Positions 26,319-33,397 of a DNA stretch of 36,004 bases are shown here, piece by piece. How positions within the stretch are numbered: position 1 is the stretch's first letter; each line of letters opens with the position of its first letter. The stretch is from assembly GCA_946487895.1 (NCBI GenBank), contig CAMLUO010000009.1:1-36004 (forward strand). The letters are read 5' to 3'. Below the pieces are notes generated by a model that saw only the letters and a program-made list of their open reading frames with translations, had not been told where the DNA came from and did no database searches. Origin of the DNA: an uncultured Clostridium sp. GTDB taxonomy: Bacteria > Bacillota > Clostridia > TANB77 > CAG-508. The translations under genes were made by a program, and so were the position numbers.

Positions 26319-26502
26319 CACGTATATATTTACCAAGTTCTTCATCTGTTAATTCTAATTCTCTGATTAATGATTTTAGCACATCTCTTCTAGGTAAATC
26401 TTCTTCATTATCTATTCTAACATATTGTCTCAAGCTAATACCAAGAATAGTTGCCATTTTTTCTTGAGTATATTTTTTTGCTAATCTTTTTTCTTTTATC
26501 AT
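26296..26502 (-). CDS. Small Xre-like helix-turn-helix regulator
   Basis: 68-residue DNA-binding protein with a Cro/C1-type helix-turn-helix: MIKEKRLAKKYTQEKMATILGISLRQYVRIDNEEDLPRRDVLKSL, where QEKMATILGIS and LRQYVRIDN are helices 2 and 3. It has no separate ligand domain. The ATG at 26502 is chosen because agaggtg lies 7 bases upstream on the - strand; a GTG at 26511 would overlap this site. It is convergent with spoIIIAH. Target unknown; such short Xre proteins often come from phage or toxin-antitoxin units, but no partner gene is seen. Confidence 0.8.
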   Translation of the reverse strand: MIKEKRLAKKYTQEKMATILGISLRQYVRIDNEEDLPRRDVLKSLIRELELTDEELGKYIREMTEKIA

Positions 26503-26581
26503 AACTATCACCTCTTAGTAAAACTATAAAAATTATGTCATATTTTTGTCGAAAAATGTATTGACACTTAATGACATCGTT

Positions 26582-26693
26582 GGGGACGTGCCAAATCATT
26601 GCAAAATTCAATTACTTATTTACTAATACTTTTTAAATGTTTTAGAAGGTCTGTCCCTTTTGATACCATTTTGCAACGATTTAGCATGTCCTC
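26582..26693. repeat. Large imperfect inverted repeat (REP/MITE-like)
   Basis: The 25-base arms 26582-26606 and 26669-26693 match at 21 positions, and all four differences are transitions that leave G-T pairs. The middle holds the ggtctgtccctttt motif, the reverse of the gggacagacc motif at 22470 and 30895. Confidence 0.75.
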
Positions 26694-26723
26694 AAAAAAA
26701 CCAAAAAAATTTTTTGGAAACTG

Positions 26724-26751
26724 TTGTAAAAATTTTTTTTATTGATATAAT
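26724..26751 (+). promoter_or_regulatory. Promoter of pfkA
   Basis: TTGTAA (26724-26729), 16-base spacer, TATAAT (26746-26751) with an extended -10 TG. It leaves a leader of roughly 110 bases. Confidence 0.65.
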
Positions 26752-26866
26752 AATAAAAGTGAGCAAAGAAAATAAAACTAATAAATAACTCTTAGTAAAA
26801 TAGCTAGTAAAAACTAGTAATTAACAATAACAAAAAAATAGTAAATAGGAAAGGAATGATTTAGAG

Positions 26867-28012
26867 ATGTTAAAAAAAGTAGGAATACTTGCAAATGGAG
26901 GAGATGTTTCAGGTTTTAATGCAGTAATTAGAGCAATTGTAAAAACTGCTGAAAATCATGGAGTAGAATGTTATGGAATAATAGATGGATATAATGGATT
27001 ATTAAAAAAAGATTTTGAGCTATTATCAACAGCAGCAAACGGTGAAGCATTAGGAATATTACCAAAAGGAGGTTCAATAATTGGATCTTCAACAAATTCA
27101 AATTTATTTAACTACAAAGTAGTAAACGAAGATGGAAGTGTTGAATATAAAGATTTATCTGACCAGGCAATACAAAATATTAAAGATTTCGGATTTGATT
27201 GTATATTTACACTTGGAGGAGATGGAACACAAAAATCAGCAAGAGACTTTTCAACAAAAGGCGTTAATGTAATAGGTGTACCAAAAACAATAGATAATGA
27301 TGTTGCATGTACTGAAATTACATTTGGATATAATACTGCAGTATCAGTTGCAATGGAAGCATTAGATAGATTGCATACAACAGGAGCAACACATCATAGA
27401 ATAATGGTACTTGAAGTTATGGGAAGATATGCTGGTTGGATAGCACTAGAAGCAGCAATTGCAGGAGGAGCAGATGTTGCACTAATTCCAGAAATTCCAT
27501 ATGATATAAATAGTGTTGTAAGTAAAATCGAAAATAGAAAAAAAAGAGGTAAAAACTTTAGTGTAGTAGTTGTAGCAGAAGGTGCAAAACCAAAAGATGG
27601 AGAAATAACTATTATGGGGACAAGAGATAATGGTTCAGGAGTTGACAATACAAAACTAGGAGGAATTGGACAAAAAATAGCACAGCAATTACAGGAACTA
27701 ACAGGATTAGAAGCAAGAAATACAACTTTAGGCTATATGCAAAGAGGTGGAACACCAACAGCTTTTGATAGAGTTTTATCAACTAAATATGGAACAAAAG
27801 CAATGGAATTAGCTTTAGAAGGAAAATTTGGAACATTAGCAGTAATTAAAAATGGAAAATTAGATAGTGTTTCATTAGAAGAAGTTGTAGGAAAAAATAC
27901 AAAAATCGGAGCGGTTTCAGGCAATACTGAAGAAAGTAATCTAAGAAGGGTTCAAATGGATGATGATTTAATGAAAACAGCTAGAAATGTAGGAATTAAT
28001 TTTGGAGACTAA
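26867..28012 (+). CDS. pfkA: 6-phosphofructokinase (long group, Gly/Lys active-site type)
   Basis: Phosphorylates fructose 6-phosphate to fructose 1,6-bisphosphate in glycolysis. The 381-residue length is above the 320 of Bacillus-type PFK and fits the long clade. Motifs: GILANGGDVSGFNAVI at the N-terminus, TLGGDGTQKSA (117-124), GVPKTIDNDV (138-146), EVMGRYAGWIAL and LGYMQRGGTPTAFDR. A glycine in GGDGT is the mark of ATP use, whereas PKTIDND has the lysine usual in pyrophosphate enzymes; ATP is the better guess but donor choice is not settled. Own promoter and terminator, so monocistronic. Confidence 0.93.
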   Translation: MLKKVGILANGGDVSGFNAVIRAIVKTAENHGVECYGIIDGYNGLLKKDFELLSTAANGEALGILPKGGSIIGSSTNSNLFNYKVVNEDGSVEYKDLSDQAIQNIKDFGFDCIFTLGGDGTQKSARDFSTKGVNVIGVPKTIDNDVACTEITFGYNTAVSVAMEALDRLHTTGATHHRIMVLEVMGRYAGWIALEAAIAGGADVALIPEIPYDINSVVSKIENRKKRGKNFSVVVVAEGAKPKDGEITIMGTRDNGSGVDNTKLGGIGQKIAQQLQELTGLEARNTTLGYMQRGGTPTAFDRVLSTKYGTKAMELALEGKFGTLAVIKNGKLDSVSLEEVVGKNTKIGAVSGNTEESNLRRVQMDDDLMKTARNVGINFGD

Positions 28013-28040
28013 TTTAAATGAATTATGTTGTCTAGTAACA

Positions 28041-28079
28041 AACAAAAAATGGCAAGTAATCTTGCTATTTTTTGTTTTT
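28041..28079 (+). terminator. Terminator after pfkA
   Basis: A 16-bp stem (28041-28056 with 28061-28076, one G-T pair), 4-base loop, T-rich right arm. Confidence 0.85.
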
Positions 28080-28154
28080 AAAGGATAAGAGGAAATATAA
28101 TTCATAACAAAATTACAAATATATTACATTTATATTACTTTTCTGTTATTTTAA

Positions 28155-28182
28155 TTGTAAAAAAAGGTTATTATGTTATAAT
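28155..28182 (+). promoter_or_regulatory. Promoter of the FIST-aldehyde dehydrogenase unit
   Basis: TTGTAA (28155-28160), 16-base spacer, TATAAT (28177-28182) with extended -10 TG. Same hexamers and spacing as the pfkA promoter. It lies 35 bases before the FIST ATG. Confidence 0.7.
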
Positions 28183-28217
28183 TTGAGTAGAATAAAATTA
28201 CGAAGGAGGAACGTAAA

Positions 28218-29384
28218 ATGTTAAAATCAAATGTTGCATGGAGTACAAATGAAGACAGCTATACACAAGGAAAGGAAACTGCAGAAAAAGCAGTAGTAGA
28301 TTTAGTTCAAACAAAAGTAGCATTTTTATACACATCAGTAGATAGTGATGTAAAAAAAGTTTTAGAAGGTGCGAAATCAGAATTAGGAACAGCACCAATC
28401 GTAGGATGCACATCTAGTGCAGGAATAATAACACCAGACGGATTTATTTCAGGAGAAAAAGGATTCACAGGAATTTTAGCTCTAGGAGACCCAGAACTAG
28501 AAGTTGGAGTAGCAGGTTCAGCAAAACAAAAATCAGCAAGAGAAACAGGAAGAGAAGTTGCTAAAGAAGCAATGAAAAATGCAGGTAAAGATGTACCACC
28601 AGCATATTTCTATATGGTTGCATCACCAGGAGAAGAAGAAGACTATGTAAAAGGAATTGAAGACGTAATTGGTAGAGTACCAATCTTTGGTGGAAGTGCA
28701 GCAGATAATACTGTTGAAGGAAAATGGAGCATTTATACAAATGATTCAGTATTCAATGATGGAGTTGCAGTAGCATTTTTCTACACAGATAAACCAATGG
28801 CAAATGTATTCACTGGAGAATACAATGAAACAACAAATTCAGGAGTAATTACAAAAGTAAAAGACAAAAGAACATTAGTTGAAATTGATGGAGTACCAGC
28901 AATTAAAAAATATGCAGAATGGACAGGAGCTAAATTAAAAGATTTAGATGCTGATAATCTATTAGTAACAACAATAACAAAACCATTAGGAGTAAAAGAT
29001 AGATTAGGAGATTTAGTTGCAATAAGACACCCAATGTATGGAAACAAAGACAAATCAATGAATATAGGAGCAAACCTTGCAGAAAATACAGCAATAATTC
29101 AAATGGAAGCAAGTGTTGATGAACTTATCAATTCAACAGGAAAAACAATGAAAGAAGTAAATAAAGAATTACCAACAGATGCAGGAGCATATCTATTAGT
29201 TCACTGCGGTGGAAGAAGACTTGGAATTGGAGATAGAATTGATGAAGTTGCAAAACAATTGAAAAAAGAAGCAAAAGGAGTTCCATTTATTGCGGTATTC
29301 ACATTTGGTGAATATGGTGTATATGACCACGGTTCAAACACAACAGGAGGTTTAATGCTATCATTTACAGCATTCGGTAAATGA
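28218..29384 (+). CDS. FIST-domain signalling protein (FIST N + FIST C)
   Basis: 388-residue soluble protein of the FIST family, a domain proposed to sense small ligands such as amino acids. FIST N covers about 20-215: VAFLYTSVDSDVKKVLEGAK, PIVGCTSSAGIITPDGF, IGRVPIFGGSAADNTVEGKW. FIST C covers about 225-365: PAIKKYAEWTG, LGDLVAIRHPMYG, LLVHCGGRRLGIGDR. It ends with FIAVFTFGEYGVYDHGSNTTGGLMLSF. No kinase, GGDEF or methyl-accepting part is attached, so any output must go through a partner. It is the first gene of a unit with an aldehyde dehydrogenase 33 bases downstream, which suggests a link to aldehyde or amino-acid metabolism; that is inference. Confidence 0.88.
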   Translation: MLKSNVAWSTNEDSYTQGKETAEKAVVDLVQTKVAFLYTSVDSDVKKVLEGAKSELGTAPIVGCTSSAGIITPDGFISGEKGFTGILALGDPELEVGVAGSAKQKSARETGREVAKEAMKNAGKDVPPAYFYMVASPGEEEDYVKGIEDVIGRVPIFGGSAADNTVEGKWSIYTNDSVFNDGVAVAFFYTDKPMANVFTGEYNETTNSGVITKVKDKRTLVEIDGVPAIKKYAEWTGAKLKDLDADNLLVTTITKPLGVKDRLGDLVAIRHPMYGNKDKSMNIGANLAENTAIIQMEASVDELINSTGKTMKEVNKELPTDAGAYLLVHCGGRRLGIGDRIDEVAKQLKKEAKGVPFIAVFTFGEYGVYDHGSNTTGGLMLSFTAFGK

Positions 29385-29417
29385 AGAGATCTTAATTATA
29401 AAAAGGAGGGAGCATCA

Positions 29418-30851
29418 GTGAAAAATTTAATAGGATATGAATGGAAAGAAGCATCTAATGGAGCTACAATAGAAGTTGTTAATCCAGCAACTCAAGAATT
29501 AATTGATACAGTTCCAAATGTAACTGAAGAAGATGTAGATGCAGCAGTAAAAGTTGCAATAGTAGAACAAAAGAAATGGGAAAAAGTATCAATTTATGAT
29601 AGAGCAGATATATTATATAAATTTGTTGACTTAGTAGAAGAAAATAAAGAAAGACTAGCAACATTATTATCAAATGAAACAGGAAAACCAATCAAAGAAG
29701 CAAGAGGAGAAATTGCAAATGTTAGAATTGGTGCAAGAGGATTTGTTGAAAAAGCAAAACACTTCTATGGAGAAAGCATACCAGCAGGTAGTGAAGCTGG
29801 ACAAGAAAAAACAATGCAAATAACAAAAAGATACCCAATAGGAGTAATTGCAGCAATAATCCCATTCAACTTCCCAAGTGACTTATTCTGCCAAAAAGTA
29901 CCACCAGCATTAATGATGGGAAATAGCATAATAGTAAAACCATCAAACTACAACCCATTAACATTAATTGAATATGTAAAATTAATGATTGAAGCAGGAG
30001 TACCAGCAGGATGTATTCAAATATTAACAGGAGATGGACCAACAGCAGGTCAAGCATTAGCAAGACATCCAGGAGTTCACTTAGTATCATTAACAGGTGG
30101 AACAGCAGCTGGAATCCAAACAATGGGAACAGCATCTAAAAACTTAACACATGTAATGCTAGAACTTGGTGGAAATGACGCATTTATCTTCTTAGAAGAT
30201 GGAGATATGGACTTAGCAGTAAAAGAAACAATCTGGGGAAGATTATATAATGGTGGACAAGTATGTTGCGCAAGTAAACGTTTCTTAATTCATAATTCAA
30301 GAAAACAAGAATTCATAGATAGAATGAAAGAAGTAATAGCAAACTTAAAAGTTGGAGATCCAATGCAAGAAGATACTGATATGGGACCAATGATTAATAT
30401 AAATGCTGCAAAAAGAATAGAAGAACAAGTAAATCAAATGGTTTCAGAAGGTGCAACAATAGTATGTGGAGGAAAAAGAGAAGATGCATACTATTATCCA
30501 ACAATACTTGACAATGTAACAAAAGACATGGAAGTGGCAAAAGACATGGAAATATTTGGACCAGTAATATCTGTTATTGGATTTGATGATGTAGAAGAAG
30601 CAATTGAAATTGCAAACCAATCATCATATGGTCTATGTGGTTGTGTAATATCAAAAGACTACTCAAGAGCAATGAAAATAGCAGACAGACTAGAATGTGG
30701 AGGAGCAGTAGTAAATGGAGCAAGTTTCTATCGTTCATTTGAAATGCCATTTGGAGGCTGGAAACATTCTGGAATTGGAAATGAAGGTGTAGCAACTACA
30801 CTTGCAGAAATGTCAAGATTGAAGACAATTGTACTTAAAAATATACTATAG
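29418..30851 (+). CDS. NAD(P)-dependent aldehyde dehydrogenase
   Basis: Oxidises an aldehyde to the acid with NAD(P). 477 residues, standard ALDH length. Seen: GVIAAIIPFNFPSDLFCQKVPPAL, VKPSNYNPLTLIEYVKLM, SLTGGTAAGIQTMGTASKNLTHVMLELGGND (general-base glutamate), and the nucleophile C283 in NGGQVCCASKR; E-x-F-GPV (MEIFGPVISV) and the C-terminal PFGGWKHSGIGNEG. It resembles succinate-semialdehyde and lactaldehyde dehydrogenases; substrate not decidable. GTG start at 29418 behind aaaggaggg. A FucO-like reductase lies two genes downstream, giving an oxidase/reductase pair for an aldehyde. Confidence 0.93.
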   Translation: MKNLIGYEWKEASNGATIEVVNPATQELIDTVPNVTEEDVDAAVKVAIVEQKKWEKVSIYDRADILYKFVDLVEENKERLATLLSNETGKPIKEARGEIANVRIGARGFVEKAKHFYGESIPAGSEAGQEKTMQITKRYPIGVIAAIIPFNFPSDLFCQKVPPALMMGNSIIVKPSNYNPLTLIEYVKLMIEAGVPAGCIQILTGDGPTAGQALARHPGVHLVSLTGGTAAGIQTMGTASKNLTHVMLELGGNDAFIFLEDGDMDLAVKETIWGRLYNGGQVCCASKRFLIHNSRKQEFIDRMKEVIANLKVGDPMQEDTDMGPMININAAKRIEEQVNQMVSEGATIVCGGKREDAYYYPTILDNVTKDMEVAKDMEIFGPVISVIGFDDVEEAIEIANQSSYGLCGCVISKDYSRAMKIADRLECGGAVVNGASFYRSFEMPFGGWKHSGIGNEGVATTLAEMSRLKTIVLKNIL

Positions 30852-30871
30852 GGATTAGGGGATGGTCCTAA

Positions 30872-30940
30872 AAATCCCTAAAATCAGGGATTTAGGGACG
30901 GACCTTGAAAAGAGGGGATTAGAAAAATAATTTTAATCCC
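30872..30940 (+). terminator. Two hairpins with REP-like motif after the aldehyde dehydrogenase gene
   Basis: First stem aaatccct/agggattt (30872-30879 with 30886-30893), then ttagggacggaccttgaaa (30892-30910, REP-like motif), then a second stem gggatta/taatccc (30915-30921 with 30934-30940) followed by ttct. Either a weak double terminator or a repeat insertion. Confidence 0.5.
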
Positions 30941-30986
30941 TTCTATGTATGTAATAAACGACTAAATGAGAAAGGAACATATTATT

Positions 30987-31649
30987 ATGGATAAAAGAAA
31001 AAAAGTGGTTATAATTTCTGTTGTATCAATAATAGTAATTGCATTAATTGTTGGACTTATAATTTTCTTTGTTAATAGAAATAATAATGGAGAAGAAGGA
31101 ACAACAATTGCGTCAAATTCATCAAAAATAGCTAAATTATATGAAGATTTAAGCAAAGAACAATCATTTAGCTTTACAACAACACTTGATGATAATAACA
31201 AAGAAACTTATGCGAAAAATGACAATACTGCATATACAGATACAATTTATGATGGAGAAGAATCAAAATTCATCATAAGAGACGGAAATTCATATCTATT
31301 AAGAGATAGTGATAAAATATATTACACATATCAAAATAATGAAGTTAATCTAAATAAAGTATTAGAGCAATTAAATGAAATTAAAGATACTGAGTTAATA
31401 GAAGGCAAAGAGGAAGTTGACGGAAAGAATTACAATTATGAAGAATACTTAGGAAGTACTAATTTTGCAATCAAATTAACTGATGACAACAACTCAGAAG
31501 ATGTAAAAACAAGATTTTATTTTGATGGAAATGACTTGGTATATATAAAAACTATTATTGGAAATAATCAAGAATTACTAAGCGTTGAGATTTCTAATGA
31601 TGTAGATAGTAGTTTGTTTGAGATACCAGAAGATTATAGAGGAATGTAA
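30987..31649 (+). CDS. Membrane-anchored extracytoplasmic protein, unknown function
   Basis: 220-residue protein with a short basic tail (MDKRKK), one transmembrane helix (about 7-30, VVIISVVSIIVIALIVGLIIFFV) and an outer domain of alternating strands (FSFTTTLDDN, KFIIRDGNSYLLRDSDKIYYTY, TRFYFDGNDLVYIKTI) that looks like a LolA-like or lipid/polysaccharide-binding beta sheet, though I cannot name the family. ATG 30987 is chosen over 30966 because gaaagga lies between them at good spacing. It is 14 bases before the FucO-like gene. Confidence 0.7.
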   Translation: MDKRKKVVIISVVSIIVIALIVGLIIFFVNRNNNGEEGTTIASNSSKIAKLYEDLSKEQSFSFTTTLDDNNKETYAKNDNTAYTDTIYDGEESKFIIRDGNSYLLRDSDKIYYTYQNNEVNLNKVLEQLNEIKDTELIEGKEEVDGKNYNYEEYLGSTNFAIKLTDDNNSEDVKTRFYFDGNDLVYIKTIIGNNQELLSVEISNDVDSSLFEIPEDYRGM

Positions 31650-31663
31650 AGGAGAAAATTATA

Positions 31664-32824
31664 ATGGCAACAAAATTTGTTTTAAATGAAACATCATATT
31701 TCGGAAAAGGAGCAAGAGAAGAATTAGCAGGAGAAATCCAAAAAAGAGGTTTCAAAAAAGTATTTTTAGTAAGTGATAAATCACTAGTAGAAGCTGGTGT
31801 AACAGCAAAAGTTGAAGAGGTTTTAAATAAAGCAAACATACCATATGTTTTATATGATGAAATAAAACCAAACCCAACTATTAAAAATGTAACAGACGGA
31901 GTTGAGGCTTGTAAAAATTCAGAAGCTGATTTAATTGTAGCAGTAGGTGGAGGTTCAAGTATAGATACAGCAAAAGGAATTTCAATTGTAATGACAAATC
32001 CAGATAGAGCAGATATCAAATCTTTAAATGGAGCATCTAATACAGTAAATAGAGGAATGCCACTTATAGCATTACCTACAACAGCTGGAACAGCTGCAGA
32101 AGTAACAATTAACTATGTTATAACAGACGAGGAAGCTGAAATCAAAATGGTTTGTGTAGACCCAAATGATATTCCAATTTTAGCAATAATAGATTCTGAA
32201 TTAATGGCCACTATGCCAAAAGGATTAGCAGCAGCAACAGGTATGGATGCATTAACACATGCAGTTGAAGGATATATAACAAAAGCACATAATGAAATGT
32301 CAGATATGTTTCATATGAAGGCTATAAAAATGATATTTAAATATCTACCAGCAGCCGTAAATGAAAAAGACCCAGAAGCAATTGAAATGATGGGACTTGC
32401 TCAATATATAGCAGGTATGGGATTTTCAAATGTAGGACTTGGAATAGTTCATTCAATGGCTCACCAATTAGGTGCAGTATATGATACACCACATGGAATA
32501 GCAAATGCTATGTTGCTTCCAACAGTTATGAGATTTAACGGAGAAGATTCTGCAACAGCCCAAAGATTTAGAGAAATTTTAGTGAATATAGGTAGACCTG
32601 ATGCCGAACACTTAAATGACCAAGATGTTATAAATACTTTTGTATGGATGATTTCTGAGTTAAGTAAAGCAGTTGGAATTACAACTACTATTAAAGATTA
32701 TGGCGCTAAAGAAGAGGATTTCGAAATGCTTGCTGAAAAAGCTATGAATGACCCTTGTAAACCAGGAAATCCAAGAGATGTTTCTAAAGAAGATTTTATT
32801 GAATTATATAGAAGAGCTATGTAG
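31664..32824 (+). CDS. fucO: Iron-containing alcohol dehydrogenase, lactaldehyde reductase (FucO)-like
   Basis: NAD(H)-dependent, Fe(II)-containing reductase of the group III alcohol dehydrogenases; FucO reduces lactaldehyde to 1,2-propanediol. 386 residues. NAD site AVGGGSSIDTAKG. Metal ligands: D and H in GMDALTHAVEGY and two H in VHSMAHQLGAVYDTPHG. The LIALPTTAGTAAEVTINYVITD block matches FucO better than butanol dehydrogenases. The usual fucose or rhamnose genes are absent, so another aldehyde may be the substrate. The aggaga site lies 6 bases before ATG. A terminator follows. Confidence 0.9.
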   Translation: MATKFVLNETSYFGKGAREELAGEIQKRGFKKVFLVSDKSLVEAGVTAKVEEVLNKANIPYVLYDEIKPNPTIKNVTDGVEACKNSEADLIVAVGGGSSIDTAKGISIVMTNPDRADIKSLNGASNTVNRGMPLIALPTTAGTAAEVTINYVITDEEAEIKMVCVDPNDIPILAIIDSELMATMPKGLAAATGMDALTHAVEGYITKAHNEMSDMFHMKAIKMIFKYLPAAVNEKDPEAIEMMGLAQYIAGMGFSNVGLGIVHSMAHQLGAVYDTPHGIANAMLLPTVMRFNGEDSATAQRFREILVNIGRPDAEHLNDQDVINTFVWMISELSKAVGITTTIKDYGAKEEDFEMLAEKAMNDPCKPGNPRDVSKEDFIELYRRAM

Positions 32825-32841
32825 TAAACAGCAAACTTGTA

Positions 32842-32881
32842 ATTGAGTCTCAAAATTTTGATTTTGGGGCTCAATTTTTTT
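32842..32881 (+). terminator. Terminator after the FucO-like gene
   Basis: A 14-bp stem (32842-32855 with 32862-32875, two G-T pairs), 6-base loop, followed by a T-run. Confidence 0.85.
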
Positions 32882-32965
32882 GTTTAAAAGTATTGACAAA
32901 AAAATATTAAAAGAATAAAATGAATATATGAACAAATAATCATATGTAAAACAAATATAATAAAA

Positions 32966-33034
32966 GTGGCGTCCCTAAAGTGACCAAAAATGGTCAGTCC
33001 GAACCTGTCCCAAAACTGACCACGCAAAAAAGGA
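32966..33034 (+). repeat. Structured repeat copy 2, before the cadC-like ribosome site
   Basis: Same layout as 25463-25534: gtggcgtccc, a stem tggtcagt/actgacca (32991-32998 with 33015-33022) around cgaacctgtccc, then aaaaaaggagg. The stem sequence differs from copy 1 but stays paired. A second, mutually exclusive stem tgacca/tggtca (32981-32986 with 32991-32996) is also possible here. Confidence 0.75.
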
Positions 33035-33043
33035 GGAAAAAAG

Positions 33044-33397
33044 ATGGATGATGAATTATTTGAATGCACAGTGCTTCATGAAGATGTAGTAAATGAAGTA
33101 AAAAAGAAAATTCCAGAAGATGGATTAATTTATGATTTAGCAGAATTTTTTAAAGTATTCGCAGATTCAACAAGAATGAAGATAATATATGCTCTTATGG
33201 AAAATGAACTTTGTGTTTGTGATATAGCAAACATAGTTCAAACAACACAATCAGCTATATCTCATCAATTGAGATTATTAAAACAAGCAAAACTAGTAAA
33301 ATTTAGAAAAGAGGGTAAAGTTGTTTATTATAGTTTAGATGATGACCATATTAGCCAAATCGTAAAGAAAGGGCGTGAACATATTGAAGAATTATAA
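33044..33397 (+). CDS. cadC: ArsR/SmtB-family metal-sensing repressor, CadC-like
   Basis: 117-residue winged-helix repressor that leaves DNA when toxic metal binds. Metal-site candidates are C57 and C59 in ELCVCDIA, the CadC-type pair at helix 3, together with C8 in LFECTVLHEDV. DNA-recognition helix TTQSAISHQLRLLKQAKLV and wing RKEGKVVYYSLDDDHI are clear, with the C-terminal H...H/E site (DDDHISQIVKKGREH) also plausible for zinc. It overlaps the P-type ATPase gene by 23 bases, so they form one metal-resistance operon. The promoter region contains a structured repeat. Confidence 0.92.
   Translation: MDDELFECTVLHEDVVNEVKKKIPEDGLIYDLAEFFKVFADSTRMKIIYALMENELCVCDIANIVQTTQSAISHQLRLLKQAKLVKFRKEGKVVYYSLDDDHISQIVKKGREHIEEL

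Larger units (their letters stand above)
26503..26866. other. Intergenic region with REP-like inverted repeat and pfkA promoter
   Basis: About 360 bases without a gene. It holds the upstream region of the Xre gene, a large REP-like inverted repeat (26582-26693), an A/T-tract palindrome (26701-26717) and the pfkA promoter. No ORF with a ribosome site was seen here. Confidence 0.6.

Noticed and set aside
26701..26717. Terminator hairpin formed by ccaaaaaa/ttttttgg
   Set aside because: The loop would be a single base, so it cannot fold as an RNA hairpin; it is an A/T-tract palindrome only.
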